A stretch of DNA of 64,000 nucleotides from an uncultured Chiayiivirga sp. (GCA_934525595.1 CAKSZJ010000006.1:51111-115110); one strand, 5' to 3'. Numbered from the stretch's first letter, positions 44,565 through 54,791 are shown. The notes: generated by a model from the sequence alone, not told the origin. Made by a program: numbers and translations.

Positions 44565-45899
44565 CTACACGGCATCCGAGAGCGAGGTGAAGGTGAAGTC
44601 GCGCAGGCGCATCGGTGGCAGCACCATGGGGATGGATGACTCGTCGCCCTGCACGCGAACCGGTGCGCCGAGTTCGTCTATGTTGTTGAGCATGATCACG
44701 GGCGATTCGTTGAAGCGGAAGTTCTTCACCGGGTACTTGATCTCGCCGTCCTCGATGTAGAAGGTGCCGTCGCGGGTCAGTCCGGTGAGCAGGACGGTCT
44801 GCGGATCGACCATGCGGATGTACCAGGTGCGCGTCACCAGCAGGCCCTTCCTGGTGCCCTTGACCAGTTCGGCGGTGGACTTGTCGCCGCCTGACATCAG
44901 CACGTTGCCGGGCATGGCGGTGGCGGTCTTTCCCTGCTTCTGCGCCCAGTAGCGCGAGTAGTTGAGGAAGGCGAGCTTGCCGTCCCGGACGAGATCGGTG
45001 CGCTTGCGCGGCACGCCCGTCATGTCCCAGGGCAGGGCCGGCGTGCCGGCATCCCAGGGATCGGTGATGATGTTGACCCGCGTGTCGAAGAGCTGTTCGC
45101 CCAGGCGGTTTCCGCCGCCCTTCTTCGACAGGAAGCTGCGCCCTTCGTCGGCGCTGCGCGCGTCGAGGAAGTACAGCATGAAGCCGACCAGCCCCGCCAC
45201 GGCGGCCGGTTCCAGCACCACGGTGTATTTGCCCGGCTCCAGCGCGCGCGCTTCGGTCGATTCGGTGGCCTTGCGGATGGCGATCTGGATGTCATCCTCG
45301 GCATTGAAGTCCGAAGCGTCCTTGAGGCTGCGGCCCACCCAGCCCGAGCCGCGCCCGTCCTCGGTGCGCACGGTGCAGGTGTAGCTGAACGAGGTGGCCT
45401 TCTGGTAGCCGAAGTTGCCCTTGCTGTTGGCGATGGCGGAATAGCTCTGGCCATCTTCGAGGAAACCGGCCGCGACCAGGCCCTTCTCCTTGCACGGGGT
45501 AATCGACTTGGCCGCGACCTCGGCGCGATATTCCGGCGTGATGGCGGCGGTGGAGACGCTGAAGGTGGCGCTGGGGGTGTAGTCCTGTTTCCCGATGTCC
45601 GGCACGAACTCGGGATTCTCCGGTGCCAGCCGCGCCAGCTCCTCGGCGTGGCGCACCACGCGTTCGAGCGAGGCATCGTCGAACTGGTTGATGCTGGCCA
45701 TGCCGGTGCGCTTGCCGAACGCCACGATCACGTTGAGTTCGGTGTTCTCCACGATGCCGCTGGTGGACACGGCGTTGAGCGCGAAGCGGATGTTGCCTGC
45801 GATTTCGCCATTCAGCGTGGCCGAGCACTCGTCGGCCTTCGACAGCGCGATGACCTTGTCGAGGATCGCGCGGCTCTGTTCTTCGGTAAGGATGCTCAT
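44565..45899 (-). CDS. TldE/PmbA-family protein
   Basis: A 444-residue partner of the TldD peptidase encoded 21 bases upstream. In E. coli TldD and TldE form a heterodimeric metalloprotease in which only TldD carries the zinc motif; here too no HExxxH is present. The TldE features ESTEARALEPGKYTVVLEPAAVAGLVGFMLYF and NVLMSGGDKSTAELV are seen. There is no signal peptide on this subunit, unlike its partner. Start ATG 45899 with GGAGGAACACC upstream. Confidence 0.88.
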   Translation of the reverse strand: MSILTEEQSRAILDKVIALSKADECSATLNGEIAGNIRFALNAVSTSGIVENTELNVIVAFGKRTGMASINQFDDASLERVVRHAEELARLAPENPEFVPDIGKQDYTPSATFSVSTAAITPEYRAEVAAKSITPCKEKGLVAAGFLEDGQSYSAIANSKGNFGYQKATSFSYTCTVRTEDGRGSGWVGRSLKDASDFNAEDDIQIAIRKATESTEARALEPGKYTVVLEPAAVAGLVGFMLYFLDARSADEGRSFLSKKGGGNRLGEQLFDTRVNIITDPWDAGTPALPWDMTGVPRKRTDLVRDGKLAFLNYSRYWAQKQGKTATAMPGNVLMSGGDKSTAELVKGTRKGLLVTRTWYIRMVDPQTVLLTGLTRDGTFYIEDGEIKYPVKNFRFNESPVIMLNNIDELGAPVRVQGDESSIPMVLPPMRLRDFTFTSLSDAV

Positions 45900-45920
45900 G
45901 GGGTGTTCCTCCGGTCCGGG

Positions 45921-47555
45921 TCAGCCGAGCGAGCGCGCGGTGTTGATGACGTTGATGCCGTTGAAGCGCGCGGTGCTGGATCCATGCGATACCGCCGAGG
46001 ACTGGCTCGGCTGGCCCTTGCCGTCGAAGAACGAGCCACCGAGCCGGTAGTCGCTTTCATCGGCCACGGCGACGCAGGCGTTCCAGAACTCCGGCGTGCG
46101 GATCTGGTAGGCCACGTCACCCACCGGGCCGGCGATCTTGCCGTCCTTGATCTCGAAGAAGACCTGTCCGCCGAACTGGGCGTTGTAGCGCTGCTGGTCG
46201 ATGGAAAAAGAGCCGGCGCCGACGATGTAGATGCCGTTTTCCACGTCCTTGACGATATCGGCCGGGCCGAGCTTTTCCTTGCCCGGCGCCAGCGAGACGT
46301 TCGCCATGCGCTGGAACTGCACGCTCGACCAGGAATCGGCATAGCAGCAGCCGTCCGATTCGGTCTTGCCGAGGATGTGGGCCTGGTCGCGGATGGTCTG
46401 GTAATCGACCAGCGTGCCCTGGCGGATCAGGTCCCAGCGCTTGCACTTCACGCCCTCGTCGTCATAGCCCACCGCCCCCAGGCTGCCCGGCTGGGTCTTG
46501 TCGGCGAAGAGGTTGACCTTGTCGCTGCCGTACTGGAATCGGTCCTTGCGCTTGTCGAGCGTGGCGAAGCTGGTGCCGGCGAAGTTGGCCTCGTAGCCCA
46601 GCACCCGATCCAGTTCGAGCGGGTGGCCGACGGATTCGTGGATGGTGAGCCAGGTGTGCGAGGGATCGAGCACCAGATCGTACTTGCCCGGTTTGACCGA
46701 GGGCGCCTTGAGCTTTTCCTGCGCGTGTTTCGCGGCGGCGATCGCGTCTTCGCGCATGTCGTAGGACGCGCCGTACACCGTGACTCCGGTGGGCAGCACG
46801 GTCTTGTCGGCGGGATTTCCGTCCAGGTATTCCCAGCCAAGGCCCATCGGCGCGGAGAGGCCGTCGCGGGCGCGGAACGTGCCGGTGGCCTTGTCGATCG
46901 CCGTCACGCTCATCGGCGCCCAGATGCGGTGCACGTCCTGGTCGATCCAGGAGCCGTCGGTGGAGGCGAAGTATTTCTGCTCGTTGACCGCGAAGAGCGT
47001 GGAATTGACGAAGCTGGCACCGGCTTCCAGCGCGGCCGCGTTCACGCCCAGCAGCAATTCGACCTTGTCCTTGACCGGCACCTCCATGGCGTTTTTCCGG
47101 ATCGGCGTCTTCCAGCTCACCTCGCCGAAGGCCGGGGCCTTGGCCAGCTGCACCGGCGTGCTCTGGTACTTCGAGTTGGCGCGCGCGATCGCGGCGGCCT
47201 GCCGGGCGGCGGCGACCACGCCCTTCTGGCTCAGGTCGCTGGTGGCGGCGAAACCCCAGGCGCCGTTGACGATCACGCGGATGCCCACGCCGGTGGACTC
47301 GCGGTTCATCACGTTCTGCACCTTGTCCTCGCGGGTCATCACCGCCTGGCTGAGGTAGCGGCCGATGCGCACGTCGCAGTAGCTGGCTCCTGCATCCTTC
47401 GCGGCGGAGAGGGCGTCGTCGGCGAGGCGTTTCTTGAGCGCCGGATCGAGCACGGTGAGCAGTTCCTCGGCGGCGATGGCGCGGCCGAAGAGCGAGGGCA
47501 CCAGCAGGCCGCTGGTGGTCAGTCCGGTGAGGGCGAGGAAGTCGCGGCGTTGCAA
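45921..47555 (-). CDS. TldD-family metallopeptidase with Tat signal peptide
   Basis: A 544-residue TldD-type zinc peptidase. The active-site motif is HESVGHPLELD (HExxxH). I start the gene at the TTG at 47555-47553 because AAGGAG sits six bases ahead and the product then begins MQRRDFLALTGLTTSGLLVPSLF, a textbook twin-arginine signal; ATGs further upstream (47588, and longer) have no ribosome site. Export by Tat is therefore predicted, whereas the well-studied TldD/TldE pair is cytoplasmic. The 47556-47912 stretch upstream shows no gene and no strong promoter. Confidence 0.85.
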   Translation of the reverse strand: MQRRDFLALTGLTTSGLLVPSLFGRAIAAEELLTVLDPALKKRLADDALSAAKDAGASYCDVRIGRYLSQAVMTREDKVQNVMNRESTGVGIRVIVNGAWGFAATSDLSQKGVVAAARQAAAIARANSKYQSTPVQLAKAPAFGEVSWKTPIRKNAMEVPVKDKVELLLGVNAAALEAGASFVNSTLFAVNEQKYFASTDGSWIDQDVHRIWAPMSVTAIDKATGTFRARDGLSAPMGLGWEYLDGNPADKTVLPTGVTVYGASYDMREDAIAAAKHAQEKLKAPSVKPGKYDLVLDPSHTWLTIHESVGHPLELDRVLGYEANFAGTSFATLDKRKDRFQYGSDKVNLFADKTQPGSLGAVGYDDEGVKCKRWDLIRQGTLVDYQTIRDQAHILGKTESDGCCYADSWSSVQFQRMANVSLAPGKEKLGPADIVKDVENGIYIVGAGSFSIDQQRYNAQFGGQVFFEIKDGKIAGPVGDVAYQIRTPEFWNACVAVADESDYRLGGSFFDGKGQPSQSSAVSHGSSTARFNGINVINTARSLG

Positions 47556-47912
47556 GGGATTCTCCTTGAAGGCGGACGGGAAGGGCATGGAGATGCGGCG
47601 GCTCGCGATGCGCTGCGGGCGGGTCGATGCTCGCGGGCGGTTCGAGGCGGCGCAAGTGACTTTCGACATGGAAAGACCCAGAATCACCTGACTGACCGGC
47701 ACGGGCTAAGGAGAGGGCCGTGGAGCAGCGATTGAGTCACCTGCCCGCTTCGCCGGGCGCCTTCGGGGTTGCGCTCACGCTCGAGCGCCCCCAGCGGGGC
47801 GGGTGGATCTGACCGTGGACGGCATTCCGATCAGCGGATGGCATCGGCGCGGCGCGGCGTTTCGGACCGCACCAAGCGAGTTCGCATGCCGGCTGCGGAA
47901 GGCCGGCTGATC

Positions 47913-49271
47913 ATGTCGGCCGTCGGCGGGGACGAGGGCATTCGCTTCAATCCGCGCGCGGTGCGTGGCTTCGTGGCGTTTTCCCGGGTGGTTGGCGTGC
48001 TGCTGGTGCTCAGCGCGCTGGTCGTCCTGCTGTGGTTCGCGGTGGTGGGGACGGATGCCGGCGACGCATTTCCCCGGATGGACGCCACGCCTCGGCTGAA
48101 CAGTGCGCTGGTCTGTTTCCTGGCCGGCATCGCACTCCTGCTGTGCCGCCGCGCGCCGCGGCTGAGCGCCGGCGTGTCTTTTGCGGTGGCGGTGCTGGCG
48201 GGCTTGGAGCTGCTGGGCCATGTCCTGAAGGCTGCGGGGTATCTTTCGGGGGACGATTGGCTCGGCATGGCCCCGGCGCGCCGCATGACCGAACTGTCGG
48301 CGCTGGGCTTCATGCTGCTGGGACTGGTGGGCATGGCGGCGGTCATGAAACGCGCGATGTGGCTGCGCGAAACCCTGGTCGTGACCGTGATCTTCATCGC
48401 GTTGGCCTCCTGGGCATCGTGGGGCCTGGTGCTGGCCGGGGAGGACGCCAACCTCCTGCGTCGCCTGCCGGTGGCGACCGCGTTGCTTCTGCTGCTGCTT
48501 GCCCTCGGCTGGATGTCCGCCGTGCCCACCACCGGCCTGACCCGGATCGCCGTGGCCGACAGCCTGGGCGGCGCGCTCGCCCGGCGGCTGATCCTGCCGA
48601 CCCTGCTGCTGCCGGCCCTGATCACCTTTTCCCTGGCCGTGGGCCAGTCCCGCCTGGGAATTTCGCAATCCCTGCTGTACGCGCTCATCGCCGTGCTGAC
48701 AGGCGGAGGCATCACCTCGATGGTCGTGTGGGTGGCCTTCCTGCTCGATCGGAGCGAGCGCTTGCGCCGCACCGGCGTGGCCGCGCGCGTCGAGGCCGAG
48801 ACCGACGGGCTCACCCGGCTTGCCAACCGGCGCGCGCTGGACGGCGCGCTCGAGCGGATCTGGCGCGACGGTCAGGATGCGCAGCTCGCCGTGCTCATGC
48901 TCGATCTCGACAACTTCAAGAGCTTCAACGACAGCTTCGGGCATCAGGCCGGCGATGAGGTGTTGCGTGAAACCGCCGGCCTGCTGCGTGCCGCGGTGCG
49001 TCCGGGCGATCTGGTGGCACGCTATGGCGGCGAGGAGTTCGTCATTCTTCTGCCGGGTGCCGATGCCGTCGCCGCGCAGCGCGTGGGGCAGCGTGTGCTG
49101 GATGCCTTTCGCGGCAAGGACTGGCCGCTGCGCGCCGTGACCATCAGCATCGGTGCCGCCATCCTGCAGCCGGGGGATCTTCCGGAGGCATTGATACAGC
49201 GCGCCGATGCAGCGCTTTACCGCAGCAAGCAGGACGGGCGGGACCGCTTCACGCTGGATGCGGCCACCTGA
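47913..49271 (+). CDS. Membrane-bound diguanylate cyclase
   Basis: A 452-residue protein with about seven hydrophobic helices in the first 275 residues and a C-terminal GGDEF domain. The active-site motif reads GGEEF (RYGGEEFVILLPG), an accepted active variant, and LDLDNFKSFNDSFGHQAGDEVL is intact. An RxxD inhibitory site is not obvious (AAVRPGDLV is the closest). ATG 47913 has GGAAGG upstream; ATG 47886 is an alternative. The membrane part may sense a ligand but belongs to no family I recognise. Confidence 0.88.
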   Translation: MSAVGGDEGIRFNPRAVRGFVAFSRVVGVLLVLSALVVLLWFAVVGTDAGDAFPRMDATPRLNSALVCFLAGIALLLCRRAPRLSAGVSFAVAVLAGLELLGHVLKAAGYLSGDDWLGMAPARRMTELSALGFMLLGLVGMAAVMKRAMWLRETLVVTVIFIALASWASWGLVLAGEDANLLRRLPVATALLLLLLALGWMSAVPTTGLTRIAVADSLGGALARRLILPTLLLPALITFSLAVGQSRLGISQSLLYALIAVLTGGGITSMVVWVAFLLDRSERLRRTGVAARVEAETDGLTRLANRRALDGALERIWRDGQDAQLAVLMLDLDNFKSFNDSFGHQAGDEVLRETAGLLRAAVRPGDLVARYGGEEFVILLPGADAVAAQRVGQRVLDAFRGKDWPLRAVTISIGAAILQPGDLPEALIQRADAALYRSKQDGRDRFTLDAAT

Positions 49272-49313
49272 CAGGTGGGACCGTCCGGCGGGTCTGGCGA
49301 GGCGTGTGAAAGA

Positions 49314-49322
49314 TGGTATACT
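49314..49322 (+). promoter_or_regulatory. Extended -10 promoter of the rpsP operon
   Basis: TGGTATACT is a perfect extended -10 element (TGn plus TATACT) 49 bases ahead of the rpsP start; the -35 region is weak, as expected for this promoter class. A GC-rich discriminator follows (GCGCGGC). Confidence 0.6.
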
Positions 49323-49370
49323 GCGCGGCTCATCGGGCCATCCCGGCCCGTTGGCAACACCGAGAACACC

Positions 49371-49634
49371 ATGGTCAAGATCCGCCTCACCCGCGGCGGC
49401 GCCAAGAAGCGCCCCTTCTACCACATCATCGTCACCGACCAGCGCAACAAGCGCGACGGCCGCGCGATCGAGCGCATCGGCTTCTACAACCCGGTGGCGC
49501 AGGGCAACGAGCCGCGCGTGCAGATCAACACCGATCGCGTGCAGCACTGGGTCGGCGTCGGCGCGCAGATGACCGAGAAGGTCGACCAGCTCTATCGCGA
49601 CGCCGTCAAGGCCGCGGCGGCCCAGGCCGCCTGA
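49371..49634 (+). CDS. rpsP: 30S ribosomal protein S16
   Basis: An 87-residue S16, a small-subunit assembly protein. It begins [22 protein letters not shown] and carries [16 protein letters not shown], both diagnostic. First gene of the rpsP-rimM-trmD operon, 22 bases ahead of rimM. Confidence 0.98.
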   Translation: MVKIRLTRGGAKKRPFYHIIVTDQRNKRDGRAIERIGFYNPVAQGNEPRVQINTDRVQHWVGVGAQMTEKVDQLYRDAVKAAAAQAA

Positions 49635-49656
49635 TCCAGCCCCGGTCGCTGCCGGC

Positions 49657-50163
49657 ATGAGCGGCGAACGCCTCATTCGGGTTGGCAGGATCGTGGGGGT
49701 TTACGGCGTCTCGGGCTGGATCAAGCTCGAGTCCGACACCGACCCGCGTCGCAACATCTTCCGTTACGCCCCGTGGACGATCGTCCAGCGGGGCGTTTCC
49801 TCGCGCGTCGACGCTGTCGAAGGGCGCGAGCATGGCAAGGGGCTGGTGGCGCACTGGCCCGAACTGGCGACCCGCGACCACGCCGAGGCGCTCATCGGTG
49901 CCGAGATCCTGGTGCCGCGCGCCGTGCTGCCTGATTCCGCGCCCGGCGAGTACTACTGGGTCGATCTGGAAGGCCTGCGCGTGCTCGGCGTGGACGGCTT
50001 CGACTTCGGGCGCATCTCGCATCTGTTCTCGACCGGCGCCAACGACGTGATGTCCGTCCTCGGCGAGCGCGAACGCCTGGTGCCTTTCCTGCGCGGCGAG
50101 GTGGTCAAGGACGTGGATCTGGATGCCGGTCTGGTCCGGATCGACTGGGATCCCGAGTTCTAG
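49657..50163 (+). CDS. rimM: Ribosome maturation factor RimM
   Basis: A 168-residue 16S rRNA processing factor that binds S19. The N-terminal RimM domain begins IRVGRIVGVYGVSGWIKLES, and the C-terminal PRC-barrel contains EYYWVDLEGLRV and FLRGEVVKDVDLDAGLVRIDWDPEF. The gap to trmD is 202 bases, longer than usual, and holds a dispersed repeat at 50250-50277. Confidence 0.96.
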   Translation: MSGERLIRVGRIVGVYGVSGWIKLESDTDPRRNIFRYAPWTIVQRGVSSRVDAVEGREHGKGLVAHWPELATRDHAEALIGAEILVPRAVLPDSAPGEYYWVDLEGLRVLGVDGFDFGRISHLFSTGANDVMSVLGERERLVPFLRGEVVKDVDLDAGLVRIDWDPEF

Positions 50164-50249
50164 CCGCCTGCATGGCCGATGCGTCGGCGGCTGCGGGGCG
50201 GCGTTTCGATGCTTTGCGGACCGGCGGAAGCGCTGAGGGCAAGGCGCCG

Positions 50250-50277
50250 TGGATTCCGCCCCTCGTCGGGATGACGG
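50250..50277 (-). repeat. Second member of the GTCATCCCG-type intergenic repeat
   Basis: Read on the minus strand it begins CCGTCATCCCGA and ends GGAATCCA, sharing both ends with the element at 29553-29590. It sits inside the rpsP operon, between rimM and trmD. Confidence 0.45.
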
Positions 50278-50365
50278 CAACCTGCACGACGTGCCGCAGC
50301 CACCGGTGCTGGTGCATCACCCGCGCCGCGGCGATCATGCTTTCTTCTTCCAGCCGGTAACTTCA

Positions 50366-51121
50366 GTGCGCATCGACGTCCTCACCCTGTTTCCCGATTT
50401 CATCCATGCCGCTGCCGCGGTGGGCGTGGTGGGGCGGGCGCAGCAGCGCGGGCTGATCGAGGTGATCGCCTGGAATCCGCGCGACTTCACCCACGACAAC
50501 TACCGCCGCGTGGACGAGCGCACCTTCGGCGGCGGACCTGGAATGGTGATGTCCACCCGGCCGCTGGCCGACTGCCTGACCGCCATCCGCGCCGCGGCGC
50601 CCGAGCCGGTGCACGTCGCCTACCTCACCCCGCAGGGCGCGCGCCTGACCCAGCGCCGGGTGCGCGAACTGGCGCAGCTGCCGCGCCTGGCGCTGGTCTG
50701 CGGGCGCTATGAGGGCATCGACGAGCGCCTGGTGACGCGCGAGATCGATGAGGAAATCTCCATCGGCGACTACGTGCTTTCCGGCGGCGAGCTGGGCGCC
50801 GCCGTGGTCATCGATGCGGTCGGCCGGCTCCAGCCCGGCGCGCTCAACGACGCTGACAGTGCTGCGCACGATTCCTTCGAGGGCGGCCTGCTCGATTGCC
50901 CGCATTACACCCGGCCCGAGGTCGATGTGCAGGGCGACGCCGTGCCGGCGGTGCTGCTGTCCGGCGATCACGCCGCGATTGCGCGCTGGCGCCGGCGCGA
51001 GGCGCTGGGGCGCACCTGGCTGCGGCGCCCGGACCTTCTGGCGCGCATGAGCCTCTCGCGCGAAGACCGTGCGCTGCTGGAAGACTTCCGCCGCGCCTGG
51101 CTCGCGCGCTTTAGCGCGTAG
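50366..51121 (+). CDS. trmD: tRNA (guanine-37-N1) methyltransferase TrmD
   Basis: A 251-residue SPOUT methyltransferase that methylates G37 of tRNAs using S-adenosylmethionine. The start is the GTG at 50366 ([13 protein letters not shown]), matching family N-termini. The knotted cofactor site reads [13 protein letters not shown] and [16 protein letters not shown], and the catalytic region contains [16 protein letters not shown]. The usual next gene, rplS, does not follow. Confidence 0.96.
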   Translation: MRIDVLTLFPDFIHAAAAVGVVGRAQQRGLIEVIAWNPRDFTHDNYRRVDERTFGGGPGMVMSTRPLADCLTAIRAAAPEPVHVAYLTPQGARLTQRRVRELAQLPRLALVCGRYEGIDERLVTREIDEEISIGDYVLSGGELGAAVVIDAVGRLQPGALNDADSAAHDSFEGGLLDCPHYTRPEVDVQGDAVPAVLLSGDHAAIARWRRREALGRTWLRRPDLLARMSLSREDRALLEDFRRAWLARFSA

Positions 51122-51168
51122 GCCGGGCTACGCCCCGCGTTTCGTCACAGTCCCGGTGATCGGGATGC

Positions 51169-51299
51169 GTAGGTCGGGGCTGCGTCCCCGACGTTTCACA
51201 CATGACCTCGCCGGCCGCGATTGCGTTGCCGATGGCGTGTCGTCTGCGATTGCATCATGGATGGCGTGTCGCCGCGTCGGGGTCGTAGCCCCGACCTGC
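51169..51299. repeat. Inverted pair of GTAG-type REP palindromes
   Basis: The first copy (51169-51192) is GTAG followed by GTCGGGG-CTGCGT-CCCCGAC; the second (51276-51299) is the same hairpin in the opposite orientation with head GCAG. Head-to-head pairs of GTAG-headed REP sequences are known from Stenotrophomonas and Xanthomonas. The 51122-51434 gap holds nothing else recognisable. Confidence 0.75.
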
Positions 51300-51434
51300 G
51301 GGGCAGGCGGGCGGCTTTCTGCGGGGTGTCGGGGCAATAGACCATGGTCGAAGCCGCGACCAAAGGCGAATGGCGGTTTTTCCGGAATGCCCCGCACACT
51401 CGGTCCACGGTATCTCTGGAGGGAGGGACTGCGG

Positions 51435-52769
51435 ATGAGGCAGGCTACGAAGATTGCCCGAACGGCCCTGTTCACCGCGCTGCTGGGCGCGGGGCTGGCG
51501 GGGCCGGCGCTGGCGCAGGGTGAGCGCGAGCGGGCGCTGGAGGCGCGGGTCGCGGAACTGGAGCGGTTGGTGCAGGCGCTGGTCAGTCAGCAACAGCAGC
51601 AGGTGACGCAGATCGAGGAAGTGAAGGTCGTCCAGGCGCTGCAGCCGGCGCCGACGCCGGCCGGCAAACCGCCGATCCAATCCGTCACCCTGACTCCCGC
51701 CGCTGCGCCCGGCACCGCCATCCGGCTGGGTGGCTACGTCAAGGCCGATTTCCTGGCGACCCGCACCGGCGACGGGCAGTTGACCGACGGCGCGGTGGGG
51801 CGCGCGCTCTACCTGCCCGGACAGATTCCGGTGGGCGGCACCTCGTCGGGTACCGATTACGACGCCCACGCCAAGTTTTCGCGGGTGAACCTGGGCATCG
51901 ACAGCGTGACCGAGGCCGGCAATACCTTCGGTGCCTTCTTCGAGGTGGATTTCTTCGGCAATTCGCTGGGCAACCAGAACGCGACCAACACCTACGGCAC
52001 CACCCTGCGCCATGCCTACATGACCTGGAACGGCTGGCTCGCCGGGCAAACCTGGTCGAACCTGATGGATCTGACCGCGATGCCGGAAACGGTGGACTTC
52101 ATCGGCCCGACCGACGCCATCGTGTTCGTGCGCCAGGCGCAGCTGCGCTACACCGCCGGCGGCTTCAGCGCGGCGCTGGAAAACCCCGAGACGGTGCTGG
52201 TCGGTGCCGGTGCCTCGGATCGCGGCGCCATGCCCGACCTCACCCTGCGCTATGGCTGGAAGGGCGGCTGGGGCACGTTCGGCATCGGTGCGATCGCACG
52301 CCAGCTGCGCGTCGATCGTGCCTCTGCCGGCGACAGCGAGCTGGGCGTGGGCGTCACGCTCGGTGGCAAATGGGTGCTCGGTGCCAACGATGACCTGCGC
52401 TACCAGTTGACCGTGGGCGATGGCATCAGTCGCTACATCGGCCTGGCGATCACCGGCGATGCGGTGCTCGATGGCGATGGTCGACTCGACCTGATCGGCG
52501 CGCGTGCGGGCTACCTCGGATGGCGCCACGCCTTCAGCCCGAAGCTGCGCAGCAACCTGGTGTACGCGCGTAGCGATTACGACAACGACATCGCGCTCGC
52601 CGGGGCGGGCGCCACGCGCACGGCGCAGAGCCTGCGCGCCAATCTTTTCTACACGCCGTTGCCCAAGGTGGACGTAGGCGCCGAGCTGATGTTCGGCAAA
52701 CGCGAGGTGGAGGGCGGCGCGGACGGGGACCTGACGCGCCTGCAGTTCACTACCAAGTACAGCTTCTGA
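51435..52769 (+). CDS. DcaP-like outer-membrane porin
   Basis: A 444-residue porin. It has a signal peptide (FTALLGAGLAGPALAQ), an N-terminal coiled coil (ALEARVAELERLVQALVSQQ) as found in trimeric DcaP-type porins, a proline-rich linker, and a beta-barrel beginning IRLGGYVKADFLATRTGDG and ending FTTKYSF with the terminal phenylalanine needed for BAM. DcaP relatives take up dicarboxylates and other small acids; with an acetate-type symporter just downstream a role in organic-acid uptake is plausible. GGAGGGAG lies upstream of ATG 51435. Confidence 0.86.
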   Translation: MRQATKIARTALFTALLGAGLAGPALAQGERERALEARVAELERLVQALVSQQQQQVTQIEEVKVVQALQPAPTPAGKPPIQSVTLTPAAAPGTAIRLGGYVKADFLATRTGDGQLTDGAVGRALYLPGQIPVGGTSSGTDYDAHAKFSRVNLGIDSVTEAGNTFGAFFEVDFFGNSLGNQNATNTYGTTLRHAYMTWNGWLAGQTWSNLMDLTAMPETVDFIGPTDAIVFVRQAQLRYTAGGFSAALENPETVLVGAGASDRGAMPDLTLRYGWKGGWGTFGIGAIARQLRVDRASAGDSELGVGVTLGGKWVLGANDDLRYQLTVGDGISRYIGLAITGDAVLDGDGRLDLIGARAGYLGWRHAFSPKLRSNLVYARSDYDNDIALAGAGATRTAQSLRANLFYTPLPKVDVGAELMFGKREVEGGADGDLTRLQFTTKYSF

Positions 52770-52782
52770 GCGGGGAAGGATC

Positions 52783-53091
52783 ATGAATCAAGACATCGTG
52801 CAAAAAGTGCTGGCGCACCCGCGCTACCGCGAGCTGGTCGCGCGTCGCGCCAGGATGCGGCTGGCGTTTTTCATCCTGATGGCCGTGGTGTATTTCGGTT
52901 TCATCATCGCTCTGGCGTTCTGGTCCGGCGCGCTCGGCCGGCCGATGTGGGAAGGTGCGACGATGACGCTCGGGCTGGTCGTGGCCGTGCTGATCGAGAT
53001 CAGCGCGGTGCTGATGATCGGCGCCTACGTCTATATCTCGGGGAAGAGGCACGAGCCGATCCTTGCCGCCATCCTGAGGGACGTGAAATGA
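52783..53091 (+). CDS. DUF485 membrane protein, partner of ActP
   Basis: A 102-residue protein with two membrane helices ([21 protein letters not shown] and [21 protein letters not shown]). The N-terminal [17 protein letters not shown] and C-terminal [12 protein letters not shown] are DUF485 hallmarks. The family is almost always encoded just before acetate-type sodium/solute symporters, as here, with the start of actP overlapping its stop. Confidence 0.92.
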   Translation: MNQDIVQKVLAHPRYRELVARRARMRLAFFILMAVVYFGFIIALAFWSGALGRPMWEGATMTLGLVVAVLIEISAVLMIGAYVYISGKRHEPILAAILRDVK

Positions 53092-54758
53092 AGGGTCGTC
53101 GGTTCATTCCCGCCGCGCTGCTCGCGGCGCTGCTGCCGATGCCGGCGCTTGCACAGGCGCCGGGCGCCTCCAACACCTCGGCCATCGTGATGTTCATCGT
53201 GTTCATCCTGGCGACCTTCGGGGTCACCGGATGGGCCGCCAAGCGCACTCGCACGGCCTCGGATTTCTATACTGCAGGCGGGGGCATCAGCGGCTTCCAG
53301 AACGGTCTGGCGATCGCCGGAGATTACCTTTCGGCGGCTTCGTTCCTGGGCATTGCCGGGATGGTCTACGTGCAGGGCTACTACGGGATCATCTATGCGA
53401 TCGGCTTCCTGTTCGGCTGGCCGGTCGTGATGTTCCTGATCGCCGAGCGGCTGAGGAATCTGGGCCGCTTCAACTTCGCCGATGTCACCGCCTACCGCCT
53501 CGATCAGGTGAAGATGCGGGTGCTGGCGGCGAGCGCCTCGCTGCTGGTGATCGCGCTGTATCTCATCGCCCAGGTGGTGGGCGCGGGCAAGCTGATCGTG
53601 CTGCTGTTCGGCATTGACTACAAGGTTGCCGTCGTGCTGGTGGGCGCGATGATGATGATCTACGTGGGCTTCGGAGGCATGACAGCGACCACGTGGGTGC
53701 AGATCATCAAGGCCGTGCTGATGCTGGTCGGCGCCACGATCATGGTGCTGCTGGTGCTCTACATGTTCAGGTTCAACCCCGACGCCATCCTGGCCGAGGC
53801 GGTGAGGGTGCATCCGTCCGGAGAGGCGATCCTCACCTCGACCCAGGCGATCAGTTCCAATCCGGTCAACGCGCTCTCGCTCGGCCTGGGTCTGGCGCTG
53901 GGAACCGCCGGCCTGCCGCACATCCTGATGCGCTTCTTCACCGTGCCCAACGCCAACGAGGCGCGCAAGTCGGTGGTCTGGGCCAGCGTCTTCATCGGTT
54001 ACTTCTACCTGCTGGTCTTCGTGATCGGCTTTGGCGCGGTGGCGCTGCTGGTGCGCCATCCGGAGTTCTTCAACGTCGGTGCCGACGGCGGCTTCAACAT
54101 CATCAAGGATCTGATCGGCGGGCAGAACATGGTGGCGGTGCATCTGGCCAACGCGGTCGGCGGCAGCCTGCTGCTGGGCTTCATGGCGGCGGTGGCGTTC
54201 GCCACGATCGTTGCGGTGGTCGCGGGTCTGGCCCTGGCCGGTGCGCACGCCATCGCGCACGATCTCTATGCCAACGTGTTCGCCCGCGGGCGCGAGTCGG
54301 AAAAGCAGCAGTTGGTGATCTCGCGCATCGCCACGGTGGGGCTGGGCATCCTGGCGATCCTGCTGGGTATCGTGTTCGAGCATCAGAACGTGGCCTTCAT
54401 GGTGGGCCTGGCGTTTGCGGTGGCGGCCAGCGCCAACTTCCCGGTGCTGCTGCTGTCGGTCAGCTGGCGCGGCTGCACCACGCGCGGCGCGCTGATCGGC
54501 GGTGCCACCGGCCTCCTGGTGGCGACTGCGTGGGTGGTGCTGAGCAGTACGGTGTGGGTGGACGTGTTCCACTTCGATGCGCCGGTCACGCCGTTCCCGA
54601 ATCCGGCGATCATCTCGGTGCCGCTGGCCTTCCTGGCGATCTGGTTCTTCTCGATCACCGACAAAAGCGCGGCGGCGGCGCGGGAGCGCGCCGGATTCGA
54701 CGCGTTGGAAGTGCGCAGCCAGACCGGCATCGGCATTTCCGCCGCTTCCGATCACTGA
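53088..54758 (+). CDS. actP: Sodium/solute symporter, ActP-type (acetate)
   Basis: A 556-residue SSF-family permease with an N-terminal signal-like segment ([14 protein letters not shown]) and 13 membrane helices. Family motifs include [31 protein letters not shown] (given here only as a landmark at about residues 53-85), [16 protein letters not shown] and [15 protein letters not shown]. By family it imports acetate and other short monocarboxylates. Overlap with the DUF485 gene implies coexpression. Confidence 0.9.
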   Translation: MKGRRFIPAALLAALLPMPALAQAPGASNTSAIVMFIVFILATFGVTGWAAKRTRTASDFYTAGGGISGFQNGLAIAGDYLSAASFLGIAGMVYVQGYYGIIYAIGFLFGWPVVMFLIAERLRNLGRFNFADVTAYRLDQVKMRVLAASASLLVIALYLIAQVVGAGKLIVLLFGIDYKVAVVLVGAMMMIYVGFGGMTATTWVQIIKAVLMLVGATIMVLLVLYMFRFNPDAILAEAVRVHPSGEAILTSTQAISSNPVNALSLGLGLALGTAGLPHILMRFFTVPNANEARKSVVWASVFIGYFYLLVFVIGFGAVALLVRHPEFFNVGADGGFNIIKDLIGGQNMVAVHLANAVGGSLLLGFMAAVAFATIVAVVAGLALAGAHAIAHDLYANVFARGRESEKQQLVISRIATVGLGILAILLGIVFEHQNVAFMVGLAFAVAASANFPVLLLSVSWRGCTTRGALIGGATGLLVATAWVVLSSTVWVDVFHFDAPVTPFPNPAIISVPLAFLAIWFFSITDKSAAAARERAGFDALEVRSQTGIGISAASDH

Positions 54759-54791
54759 ATCGCGCACGCATCCCGCCTTTGGAGAATGCCC

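Noticed and set aside
49264..49278. Hairpin CCACCT-GAC-AGGTGG over the diguanylate cyclase stop codon
   Set aside because: Only 6 bp and no T-tract; too weak to call a terminator.
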